NCBI GenBank assembly: GCA_046302135.1
Contig: JBKCIQ010000142.1
Coordinates: forward strand, 1-20,567
Direction: 5' to 3'
DNA length: 20,567 nt
DNA from: AM-1111 sp046302135
GTDB taxonomy: Bacteria > Bacteroidota > Bacteroidia > B-17B0 > Aurantibacillaceae
A program made the position numbers and the translations under genes. This document shows positions 8,139 through 14,840 of the stretch, piece by piece. The notes under the pieces are model-generated. The model saw only the letters and a list, made by a program, of their open reading frames with translations. It was not told where the DNA came from and did not search any database. Each line of letters starts with the position of its first letter. Within the stretch, counting starts at the first letter, position 1.

Positions 8139-9168
8139 TGATATCAAGAGTAACTTCTTTTGGTTTTTTGTCCTCCCTTAAACCAATAAATGTAGGCTGT
8201 CGCATTAATCCATCTTCAGTCCATTCATTAAATTTAATCTGACAGACTATTTTAGGTTTTAACCAATGGATTTTGCTGTCTAATTTTAAAGGTATCCTGA
8301 ACGGAGAACCATCAGATATTATATATTGGAATTTATTAAATAAGTTCTCTAGCATTATAAAACTAAATCCTGTTCCGCAATGCCCTATGTATTTCCATGA
8401 TTTACCTTCTTTAATTCCAAGAATTATTGACCCGAAATATAATCTTTCACCTTTTGGTTGGGTATAGCCAACAATAACCGCTTCCTGTTCATAAAGGTTT
8501 TTAATTTTTAACCATTGTCCGGACCTTGTACCTGTAAAATAAGAACCTAAAGCATATTTTGCGATTATTCCTTCAGAACCGGTTTTCTTACAATTATTAT
8601 AAAATTCAATCCCATTTCCTCTTGTGAAGTGGGAGACTTTTATATTTTTAAATTTTTTAGTTTCGAAAATATCTTTTAATATTTCCTTTCTGAAAATAAG
8701 GGGAAGATTTAGCAAACTGTATCCGTTCAAGTACATTATGTCAAATACATAATAAGTCGGCAATAAATTATTCTCTTTTAAATTTTGAAGTAGTTGAAAT
8801 TTTGTATTTCCATTTTTATCTTCAATTGCAATTTCACCATCAAGAATCATATTTTCATCCATTTGTTCAAGGTCTTTTCGAATCTCTACATATAAATTTT
8901 CAAATGCTAATTTATTTCTGCTATAAATTTTACATTGCTTGTTTTCTATGTGTGATATTGCCCTGAAACCATCGTATTTATTTTCGAATATCCAGTCCGG
9001 ATGATCAAATGAAATTTCTTTAGACCGGCAAAGCATTGGTTTAATGAATTCAGGTAATTTTTTACCCAAAGGTTTTAATATTTTTCTTGTTTCAGAATTT
9101 TGATTTGCCTCTACTATGCCTGCTGAATATATTTTTGGATTTAATTCAGTTTTTAAATTATTTCTCAT
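8122..9168 (-). CDS. ligD: ATP-dependent DNA ligase (LigD ligase domain), standalone
   Basis: A 348-residue ATP-dependent ligase that seals double-strand breaks in bacterial NHEJ. The nucleotidyltransferase motifs are all visible: motif I ENKYDGFR with adenylated Lys64, LDGEIAI (motif III), EGIIAKYALGSY (motif IV) and WLKIK (motif V). An OB-fold domain follows, beginning EAVIVGYTQPKG and ending with the LigD-typical FIGLREDKKPKEV. A linker of about 40 residues precedes the catalytic domain, and where a fused LigD would continue from phosphoesterase, this frame has a TAA directly before the ATG at 9168. So it is a real separate cistron, 7 bases after the phosphoesterase gene and overlapping the polymerase gene. 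No mutation of a catalytic residue is seen. Confidence 0.9.
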   Translation of the reverse strand: MRNNLKTELNPKIYSAGIVEANQNSETRKILKPLGKKLPEFIKPMLCRSKEISFDHPDWIFENKYDGFRAISHIENKQCKIYSRNKLAFENLYVEIRKDLEQMDENMILDGEIAIEDKNGNTKFQLLQNLKENNLLPTYYVFDIMYLNGYSLLNLPLIFRKEILKDIFETKKFKNIKVSHFTRGNGIEFYNNCKKTGSEGIIAKYALGSYFTGTRSGQWLKIKNLYEQEAVIVGYTQPKGERLYFGSIILGIKEGKSWKYIGHCGTGFSFIMLENLFNKFQYIISDGSPFRIPLKLDSKIHWLKPKIVCQIKFNEWTEDGLMRQPTFIGLREDKKPKEVTLDINARFK

Positions 9169-9175
9169 TTACAAA

Positions 9176-9580
9176 TTAACTTTTTACATGAAAAATCAAC
9201 CAGTTCCTATTGTTTTTTAACCTGATCATTTCAAATAGACCTTTAAGTTTATTTCCAAAAAATTCAATCTTTATTTTACCTTCAGATAGGGCTTCTTTAA
9301 TTTTTTTCTCTTGTTCAACTTTTGAATTTTTTTCTTTTGACTCGCAGCTCATTTCATATAATCCTTTATCCCATATTTTAATCGTTCCAGAGCCGTATTC
9401 ACCTTTTGGTATTATACCCTCAAATGACAAATATTTCAAATCATGGTCCTCTACCATTATACCTAACCTCTTTTCTTTTTCATTTAGTTCCATTCCTTTG
9501 GGAATTGCCCAACTTTTAAGCACTCCGTCAACTTCAAGACGTAAATCATGGTGCCAGTGTCTTGCATTATGTTCGTGCAC
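9176..9580 (-). CDS. ligD: LigD 3'-phosphoesterase domain protein (5' end probably frameshifted)
   Basis: This encodes the PE domain that removes 3'-phosphates and ribonucleotides at broken ends. Catalytic motifs are intact: HEHNARHWHHDLRLEVDG (metal His/Asp and Arg), SWAIPKG, VEDHDLKY (second His and Tyr) and GEYGSGTIKIWDKG. The only usable start in this frame is GTG 9580, which removes the family's leading FVV strand although KFHFVV is encoded in frame just upstream. That frame reads back to a TGA at 9640 with no ATG/TTG/GTG. A different frame from ATG 9660 enters the A8 run (9611-9618 on this strand); adding one A there would give a natural protein of about 160 residues. So it is either frameshifted, a base-call error, or started at a rare codon (ATT 9622). 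Confidence 0.8.
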   Translation of the reverse strand: MHEHNARHWHHDLRLEVDGVLKSWAIPKGMELNEKEKRLGIMVEDHDLKYLSFEGIIPKGEYGSGTIKIWDKGLYEMSCESKEKNSKVEQEKKIKEALSEGKIKIEFFGNKLKGLFEMIRLKNNRNWLIFHVKS

Positions 9581-9610
9581 TACAAAATGAAATTTTTCAA
9601 GTTCTTTTAG

Positions 9611-9618
9611 TTTTTTTT
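9611..9618 (-). other. A8 homopolymer, probable frameshift point in the PE gene
   Basis: The frame from ATG 9660 (MAYTFLHEELKNLLKK...) stops right after this run. The PE frame is open from before the run onward, so one base of difference here would join the two into a complete PE domain. It could be sequencing error, polymerase slippage or phase-type variation. Confidence 0.5.
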
Positions 9619-9652
9619 CAATAAATTTTTTAACTCTTCATGAAGAAAAGTA

Positions 9653-9673
9653 TATGCCATACACCATGGCATA
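9653..9673. promoter_or_regulatory. Perfect 8-bp inverted repeat between ligD genes and the DUF2383 gene
   Basis: TATGCCAT (9653-9660), spacer ACACC, ATGGCATA (9666-9673), followed on the plus strand by a seven-T run (9675-9681). It covers the ATG at 9660 of the PE frame and lies 34 bases before the DUF2383 ATG. It has the form of a dimeric-repressor operator; the hairpin plus T-run also resembles an intrinsic terminator on the plus strand, though no plus-strand gene precedes it. Confidence 0.45.
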
Positions 9674-9706
9674 ATTTTTTTAAAACTTTTAATTAAAATT
9701 TCTTTT

Positions 9707-10177
9707 ATGAAATCCGAAAGCAAATTGAATGATCTGATAATGACCTTGATTATCGTTAATGAAGACAGGTACAACGCATTTGAATCAGCAAAATCAATTG
9801 TAGATGAGGCAGTTTTTAAAACCTGGCTCGATAAAATGAGTAATCAGAGTCTTTCGTTTAAAAATGAGTTGTATATTTTTTTAAGTGATAAAGCTATGAT
9901 TGAGAGCTTCTCACCTGATCATGGTACTCTTTCCGGTAAAATATATAAGATTTGGATGGATATTAAATCCTTCATTTCAAAAGATAAGCTTTCCGGAATT
10001 ATTTCTTCGCTGGAGTTCGGTGAAGATTCAGCCTTAAAAATATATGATGAAGTTCTAAGTAACAGAGAATTACTTTCTGAAGAATTATTTGATACAATCA
10101 ACAGACATCAACTTAAAATTAAAGAAGATTTTATAACACTGTCAAAGCTTAGTAAACTTGAGGAGTCAGAAACATAA
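9707..10177 (+). CDS. DUF2383/PA2169-family four-helix-bundle protein
   Basis: A 156-residue, mostly helical, soluble protein without signal peptide. The arrangement matches the PA2169/DUF2383 ferritin-like family: a first helix LNDLIMTLIIVNEDRYNAF; a second with SNQSLSFKNEL; the GTLSGKIYKIWMDIKSFI segment; FGEDSALKIYDEVLS; and a last helix RHQLKIKEDFITLSKL. The family function is not established; members occur in stress and stationary-phase gene sets. Here it is divergent from the split LigD genes, with a 46-base spacer to ATG 9660 containing a palindrome, so co-regulation with DNA-break repair is a reasonable guess. No TAnnTTTG element was found upstream. Its stop is only a few bases from the convergent nnr gene. 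Confidence 0.7.
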   Translation: MKSESKLNDLIMTLIIVNEDRYNAFESAKSIVDEAVFKTWLDKMSNQSLSFKNELYIFLSDKAMIESFSPDHGTLSGKIYKIWMDIKSFISKDKLSGIISSLEFGEDSALKIYDEVLSNRELLSEELFDTINRHQLKIKEDFITLSKLSKLEESET

Positions 10178-10181
10178 ATTT

Positions 10182-10583
10182 TTATTTTTCGAGCTGAATG
10201 AATCCCTCGCTGATATGATCGATTAGTTCTGATGCTAGCATTGATTCTTCTCCTGATATTTCTGAGGCTAAATCTCCCGCTAAACCATGTAGGTATACAC
10301 CAATGAAGGATGCTTCTAATGGGCCATATCCTCTTGCTAAAAGTCCCGTTAAAATTCCGGTTAGCACATCTCCACTTCCGCCTTTTGCCATTCCGGGGTT
10401 ACCGGTAGAATTAAAATAAATATTTCTTGTAGGAGTTACAATTGCCGTATGAGCTCCTTTAAGAATAATGATGAGGTGGTATTTCGTTGCAAGTTGCTTG
10501 GCTGTTTCTATTCTTTCAAAGCTGTTATTATGTTTTTCGGTCAACCGATCAAATTCTTTTGGATGTGGTGTTAGAATACTCAA
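10182..10583 (-). pseudogene. nnr: C-terminal part of ADP-dependent NAD(P)HX dehydratase (nnr, after in-frame stop)
   Basis: A 133-codon open segment holding the end of the NnrD (YjeF C-terminal, ribokinase-like) domain: ILTPHPKEFDRLT, the nucleotide-binding NPGMAKGGSGDVLTGILTGLLARG with the catalytic Asp of GSGD, and LHGLAGDLAS. It is in the same frame as the upstream piece; 16 sense codons (INLLSENK... to FLPP) lie between the TGA at 10632-10634 and its only possible start, a TTG at 10583. All of those codons match the expected enzyme sequence, so the coding capacity is preserved except for the stop. If the stop is real, this part is probably untranslated, or made from an internal start without a complete fold. 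Confidence 0.8.
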
Positions 10584-10631
10584 AGGAGGAAGAAATCCAA
10601 GTAGTGTTTTATTTTCTGATAGTAAATTAAT

Positions 10632-10634
10632 TCA
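10632..10634 (-). other. In-frame TGA inside nnr
   Basis: The reading is LVIDAD-TGA-INLLSENK. Homologues have Gly or Ala here (DADG or DADA). A GGA to TGA single-base change explains it. Confidence 0.8.
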
Positions 10635-11732
10635 ATCTGCATCAATCACCAGTTTCCCCTGATAATTTTGAAATATTTGTTTCAAAACTTTACCGCTTTC
10701 TTCTTTTGTTCCTACTCCGGGACCAAATCCAATCGCATTGTACGTTCCCAATTCAGGTAATTCAGTAAGGTATTCATAATTTGAATCCTGACTCACCATG
10801 GCTTCAGGTAAGGAATTCTGCAAAATGTTTGTTCCGCAGGATGGTACGTGAATCGTTAGTAATCCGGCTCCTGATTTAAGACATGCTTTCGAAGAAAGAA
10901 ATGCAGCTCCCATTTTACCTAAGGACCCTGCAATTATTAATGCATGGCCGAATGTTCCCTTATGAGAAAATTTTCCCCGTTTTTTTAATAATGAAGAAAT
11001 GTCTGTACGTTCTATGTAAAAATTTTCGCACTTGCTTTCCTTTATAAATTCATTGTAAAGTCCGATATCTAAAACTATAAATTCACCACAAAACTTTCCC
11101 GTTTCAGGAAGTAAAAAAGTGTATTTTGGTTGCTGAAAACTCAGAGTAATTGATGCGTAAATAATATTTGAAGTCTCCGGATTTTGAAATTCATCATGCA
11201 TTAAACCGCTGGGAACATCTATTGAAATAACGGGAATTAACGTTTCATTTATTGTTTTAATTAGCTCACTGGTAAATCCGCTGACAGGCCTGTTTAAACC
11301 AGTACCATAAATTGCATCAACAATTAAAGATTCGTTGCGAATAGAAAATAGCTCCTTCTTAAAAACTTCTAAATTATTTTCGTTAAGATGTTCTACTTTA
11401 ATTTTTTTTCCACTTTTCAACTTTTCATAATTGTACTGGAAATCATTTGAAGTTCTTTCAGAGGACTGATCAATAATATATACTGAAAGATTTAAACCTC
11501 TCGTACCCAACCTATCGTAAACCAATCTTGCTATGGCTAATCCATCACCTCCGTTATTTCCTTTTCCGCAAACAACAACTAGATTTTTTGTGTTTTCTGA
11601 AATTATGTTGCATATGTGGTTGCTGCATGCCTCTGCGGCACGCTCCATTAGTTCAGTCGAAGTTATATTTTGCCTACTAATGGTTACCGCATCAAGCTCC
11701 CGTATTTGTTCTTTGTTTAATATTTTTATCAT
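10632..11732 (-). CDS. nnr: Bifunctional NAD(P)H-hydrate repair enzyme Nnr, N-terminal part (truncated by TGA)
   Basis: 366 residues of a protein that would be about 516 long. The N-terminal half is the NAD(P)HX epimerase (YjeF_N Rossmann-like) with ELMERAAEAC, VVCGKGNNGGDGLAIARL, VDAIYGTGLNRPVSG and SIDVPSGL. The dehydratase domain then starts at GTFGHALIIAGSLGKMGAAFLSSKACLKSGAGLLT and runs to FGPGVGT and LVIDAD, where the TGA ends it. The intact enzyme repairs hydrated NADH/NADPH: the epimerase equilibrates R/S forms and the dehydratase uses ADP or ATP to restore the cofactor. As read, the epimerase could still work but the dehydratase would not. It is last in an operon after ACMSD and an unknown gene, 20 bases after the latter. 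Confidence 0.9.
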   Translation of the reverse strand: MIKILNKEQIRELDAVTISRQNITSTELMERAAEACSNHICNIISENTKNLVVVCGKGNNGGDGLAIARLVYDRLGTRGLNLSVYIIDQSSERTSNDFQYNYEKLKSGKKIKVEHLNENNLEVFKKELFSIRNESLIVDAIYGTGLNRPVSGFTSELIKTINETLIPVISIDVPSGLMHDEFQNPETSNIIYASITLSFQQPKYTFLLPETGKFCGEFIVLDIGLYNEFIKESKCENFYIERTDISSLLKKRGKFSHKGTFGHALIIAGSLGKMGAAFLSSKACLKSGAGLLTIHVPSCGTNILQNSLPEAMVSQDSNYEYLTELPELGTYNAIGFGPGVGTKEESGKVLKQIFQNYQGKLVIDAD

Positions 11733-11752
11733 TCAAACCTGATGAATATAAA

Positions 11753-12232
11753 TTAAATTTCTTCGTGGTAATCAATTATTAATCCTTCCTCAGGGCTCAC
11801 TCCAATTAATCTTTTCTCAGCACCGAAATCAAGTATTAAGGCATCCGCAAGATATTCATTTCCGTCTTTTGAAAGTTGAACAGATCTGATTTCATTACCG
11901 GTAATGTCTTTCCAGAATTTGTCGTTATTAGCATTATATTCTTTAAGTATTATTTTTCCCTCAAACTCATTTTTAAATTTTATGCTTTGTAATTCAAAAT
12001 CAAATTGGTCGTCAAAAAATATTCTATCACTTTCTTCGCTTGCTGATAAAGTTAACTCCAAATCATCCTGCGTCTGAAGTTTTAATTTATCAATGAAAAC
12101 GTATGGATTATTTTCTACAGTTTTGTTTATCCAGACAAAATAAATTATGTTTTTTAATATTTTTCCTTCTAGTTCATTGAGTCTTTTTAATTCGTTTAGA
12201 CTAAAATATTTTTTTATAGATTCTTTTTCCAT
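11753..12232 (-). CDS. Hypothetical protein, function unknown
   Basis: A 159-residue acidic protein that I do not recognise. The first 35 residues are charged and helical (KKYFSLNELKRLNELEGKILKNIIYFVWI). The rest alternates short beta-like strands rich in Asp/Glu and aromatic residues (DKLKLQTQDDLELTLSAS, DRIFFDDQFDFEL, GNEYLADALILDFG, KRLIGVSPEEGLIIDY). There is no signal peptide, no membrane helix, no Cys pairs and no obvious catalytic motif, so it is probably cytoplasmic. It sits between ACMSD (6 bases upstream) and nnr (20 bases downstream) on the same strand and is almost certainly co-transcribed, which is the only hint of its job. Codon use looks like that of its neighbours. Confidence 0.75.
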   Translation of the reverse strand: MEKESIKKYFSLNELKRLNELEGKILKNIIYFVWINKTVENNPYVFIDKLKLQTQDDLELTLSASEESDRIFFDDQFDFELQSIKFKNEFEGKIILKEYNANNDKFWKDITGNEIRSVQLSKDGNEYLADALILDFGAEKRLIGVSPEEGLIIDYHEEI

Positions 12233-12238
12233 AATTAA

Positions 12239-13246
12239 TTAATTGAAATCTTCCAAGCTCATATCAAGCCAATCCAACACAGAATTACAAAGAATATTTT
12301 TTTTATGTTCATCTGAAATAGGTGCAGACTTTACCAATTCACCTGGAACCGATTCACCCAATGGAAAAGGGTAATCGGAACCTTGCATTATTTTCTTAGA
12401 TCCTATCATATCAATAACATATTGTAACATTTTGTGATCGCAGGTGTGTGAGTCCACCCAAAATTGACCAAGATATTTTTTAGGATTATGAGGGTTGTCA
12501 ATTGCAACTAAATCAGGTCTGCATTCCCATCCGTGAATTATTCTTCCCAGAGTAGGCAAAAAACTTCCGCCACCATGCGCGAATGCAACTTTTAGTTTTG
12601 GATGTTTCTCAAAGATGCCTCCAAATATCATGGAGCAAATTGCACGCGATATTTCGGCAGGCATTCCAACCAACCACGGTAACCAATATTTGCTCATGTG
12701 TTCTTGTCCCATCATTTGCCAGGGATGAATCAGTATTGCTGCATGAAGAGACTCAGCTGCTGCAAAAAAATCAGCAAATTCAGGTTCGTTAAGATTTTTA
12801 TTGTTGATGTTGCTTCCAATTTGCACTCCTTTCATACCGGCTTTCATGCAACGTTCAAGTTCTGAAATGGCAATTTTAGTATCTTGCATCGGAACAGATC
12901 CTAGACCAATGAATTTGTTTTTATTGCTTGAACAAATTTCTATAATGTGATCGTTCAAAAATTCAGAAACTTCCAAGGTGTGTTCACTTTTAGCCCAATA
13001 AGAAAACATAACCGGAATAGTGCAGATTACTTGAACATCAACTTTATGTTGATTCATTTCTTCAAGTCTTTTTACCGGATTCCAGCAATTTTGATCTATC
13101 TCTCTGAATTTTTTTCCTCCTTGCATCATCCAAGCTTTTCCTTTTGCGTGATGGTCTAATTGGATAAAGTCTCCGTAACCAAATTTTGTCGACCAATCAG
13201 GAATATTTTCCGGGATAATGTGTGTGTGGGTATCAATGGTAAACAT
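12239..13246 (-). CDS. 2-amino-3-carboxymuconate-6-semialdehyde decarboxylase (ACMSD)-like amidohydrolase
   Basis: A 335-residue amidohydrolase-superfamily TIM barrel. It resembles ACMSD over the full length: IDTHTHIIP (His7, His9), WSTKFGYGDFIQLDHH, FREIDQNCWNP (Arg48, the substrate-binding Arg position), VICTIPVMFSYWAK, IHPW (His174), KYWLPWLVGMPAE, AFAHGGGSF (His224) and GSDYPFPLGE (Asp291). These supply the zinc ligands and catalytic residues. ACMSD decarboxylates ACMS in the kynurenine pathway, diverting carbon from quinolinate, and so from NAD, toward 2-aminomuconate semialdehyde; in bacteria it also serves tryptophan or nitrobenzoate degradation. No other kynurenine-pathway gene is in the window. 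It heads a minus-strand operon ending in nnr. Another decarboxylase or hydrolase substrate of this family is possible, but the match to ACMSD is close. Confidence 0.87.
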   Translation of the reverse strand: MFTIDTHTHIIPENIPDWSTKFGYGDFIQLDHHAKGKAWMMQGGKKFREIDQNCWNPVKRLEEMNQHKVDVQVICTIPVMFSYWAKSEHTLEVSEFLNDHIIEICSSNKNKFIGLGSVPMQDTKIAISELERCMKAGMKGVQIGSNINNKNLNEPEFADFFAAAESLHAAILIHPWQMMGQEHMSKYWLPWLVGMPAEISRAICSMIFGGIFEKHPKLKVAFAHGGGSFLPTLGRIIHGWECRPDLVAIDNPHNPKKYLGQFWVDSHTCDHKMLQYVIDMIGSKKIMQGSDYPFPLGESVPGELVKSAPISDEHKKNILCNSVLDWLDMSLEDFN

Positions 13247-13326
13247 ATGAATTTTTTACCGCGTTAAGTTACGTTTTTTAATCTTTATTTCGTTGTAAAA
13301 TCATTAATCTGCTTAGATGAAGTTTG

Positions 13327-13334
13327 TATCTTTG
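13327..13334 (+). promoter_or_regulatory. -7 promoter element TATCTTTG for the mqnB operon
   Basis: Exact TAnnTTTG match 22 bases before the TTG start of mqnB, giving an expected leader of about 16 bases. No clear -33 partner. Its position before the first gene of a four-gene run supports it. Confidence 0.45.
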
Positions 13335-13356
13335 CTAATATAGAAAGTTTATTCAA

Positions 13357-14001
13357 TTGAAAATTCTTATTGTAGCGGCAACGAAAGGTGAGATAGCACC
13401 AACTATTGACTTAATTGAAAAAATTAATTTCAGTAAGAATCAATATGCTGTTACTTTTCTAATCACCGGTGTAGGAATGGTTAATACAACTCATAATCTT
13501 ACAAAAAAAATTTATTTAGATAAGCCAGACTTTTGCATTCAGGCAGGAATTGCAGGCTCATTTATAGATAAAATTGCCATTGGAGATTTGGTAAATATTT
13601 CTGAAGATATTTTTTCAGAGTTGGGTGTCGAAGATGGCAATAATTTTCTTCCTGCCCATGAAATAAATCTCATCGACGATATAGGAATTAAAAATGATTT
13701 TACTCATTATTTACTTTCAGAATATTTTTTAGATTTGAAAGAGGTGAGAGGTATAACTGTTAATACGGTTCATGGTAACATTGAAAGTATTAATAAAGTA
13801 GAAAAAAGACTTCAACCGTATGTTGAAAGCATGGAGGGTGCGGCATTTTTGAAAGTTTGTAAAGAAGAAAGAATTCCCTGCATTCAAATAAGAAGTATTT
13901 CAAATAAAGTGGAAAAAAGAAATCGTGATAATTGGAATATACCATTGGCGATAAAAAATTTAAATGATTATTTAATTCAATTTATTCATTCCTTGAAATG
14001 A
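13357..14001 (+). CDS. mqnB: Futalosine hydrolase MqnB
   Basis: A 214-residue nucleosidase of the MTA/SAH nucleosidase (PNP/UDP phosphorylase) fold. It releases hypoxanthine from futalosine to give dehypoxanthine futalosine in the alternative menaquinone pathway. Seen: KILIVAATKGEI start strand, ITGVGMVNTTHNL, IQAGIAGSFIDKIAIGDLV, the active-site VESMEGAAFLKVC (Glu and Met-Glu), and the ending IRSISNKVEKRNRDNWNIPLAI. The start codon is TTG (13357); an in-frame TAA lies eight codons upstream and no ATG comes before the first conserved strand. It overlaps mqnD by 4 bases (ATGA), so the two are translationally coupled and the context confirms the function. Confidence 0.9.
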   Translation: MKILIVAATKGEIAPTIDLIEKINFSKNQYAVTFLITGVGMVNTTHNLTKKIYLDKPDFCIQAGIAGSFIDKIAIGDLVNISEDIFSELGVEDGNNFLPAHEINLIDDIGIKNDFTHYLLSEYFLDLKEVRGITVNTVHGNIESINKVEKRLQPYVESMEGAAFLKVCKEERIPCIQIRSISNKVEKRNRDNWNIPLAIKNLNDYLIQFIHSLK

Positions 14002-14840
14002 AATTAACGCTTGGATTTAGTCCGTGCCCTAACGATTGTTTTATTTTCGATGCGTTGGTTCATCAGAAGATAGATACAGAGGGACTTGAGTTTGATGTAG
14101 TAATGGCAGACGTTGAGGAATTAAATAATAAAGCCTTCGCGAAGGAATTGGATATTACTAAGTTGAGTTATCATGCTTTCTTTTACCTCACAGAATTTTA
14201 TAGTTTGTTGAACTCAGGATCGGCACTTGGATTTGGATGTGGTCCATTACTGGTTTGTAAAAATGATAACTCGCTTGATTTAACCTCTGTGTCTGAATGG
14301 AAAGTTGCGATTCCAGGAAAATTTACCACCGCTAATTTTTTAATGAGTTTGGCATACCCTGAAATCAAGATGAAGTCGGAGATTATATTTTCTGATATTG
14401 AAGCCGCTGTGCTTAGGGGAGAGGTTGATGCAGGATTATTGATTCATGAAAATAGATTTACCTATAAAGAACGAGGGTTAAAAAAAATAATTGATCTTGG
14501 TGAATTCTGGGAAGAGTTGATTGATGCTCCTATTCCTCTAGGCGGAATTGTGATGAAAAGTACTCACGGTAAAGAATTGATATTAAAAGTTGAAAGATTG
14601 ATTAAAATTAGTGTTGAATATGCTTTTAAGAATCCTGAATCTTCAATGGATTTCGTTCGGGAAAATGCGCAAGAGATGAATGAGGAAGTGATGAAAAAAC
14701 ACATTGGATTGTATGTTAACGAATTCAGTTTAGACCTCGGGGAATTAGGTAGAAAAGCAGTAAGCTTGATGTATGAAAAGGCAATAGAGAAAAATGTTTT
14801 AAATCCAACTTCTGAAAATTCTAGATCTTTGAATTTATGA
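13998..14840 (+). CDS. mqnD: 1,4-dihydroxy-6-naphthoate synthase MqnD
   Basis: A 280-residue periplasmic-binding-protein-like enzyme that converts cyclic dehypoxanthine futalosine to 1,4-dihydroxy-6-naphthoate in the futalosine menaquinone route. Motifs: LGFSPCPNDCFIFDALVH at the N-terminus, ADVEELNNKAF, DITKLSYHAFFYL, GFGCGPLLV, IPGKFTTANFLMSL, LLIHENRFTYKERGL (catalytic His) and IPLGGIVM. There is no signal peptide, as expected for a cytoplasmic enzyme that borrows the binding-protein fold. Length is normal. It overlaps both neighbours by 4 bases (mqnB upstream, GNAT downstream). mqnA, mqnC and mqnE are not in the window, so the pathway is dispersed in this genome. Confidence 0.93.
   Translation: MKLTLGFSPCPNDCFIFDALVHQKIDTEGLEFDVVMADVEELNNKAFAKELDITKLSYHAFFYLTEFYSLLNSGSALGFGCGPLLVCKNDNSLDLTSVSEWKVAIPGKFTTANFLMSLAYPEIKMKSEIIFSDIEAAVLRGEVDAGLLIHENRFTYKERGLKKIIDLGEFWEELIDAPIPLGGIVMKSTHGKELILKVERLIKISVEYAFKNPESSMDFVRENAQEMNEEVMKKHIGLYVNEFSLDLGELGRKAVSLMYEKAIEKNVLNPTSENSRSLNL

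Noticed and set aside
9165..9180. One simple frameshift joining phosphoesterase and ligase into a fused LigD
   Set aside because: The two open frames do not overlap: one ends at 9176 and the other is closed by TAA at 9169-9171, so at least two changes would be needed.
9210..9590. 126-codon open frame on the plus strand opposite the phosphoesterase gene
   Set aside because: The opposite strand encodes intact catalytic PE motifs; this translation is Ser/Phe-rich low complexity with no family features.
10632..10634. TGA in nnr as selenocysteine or a reassigned codon
   Set aside because: TGA is the normal stop of several intact genes here (FabK-like, ligase, mqnB, mqnD, transporter), the site is not a Cys/Sec position in the family, and I saw no clear selenocysteine hairpin after it.
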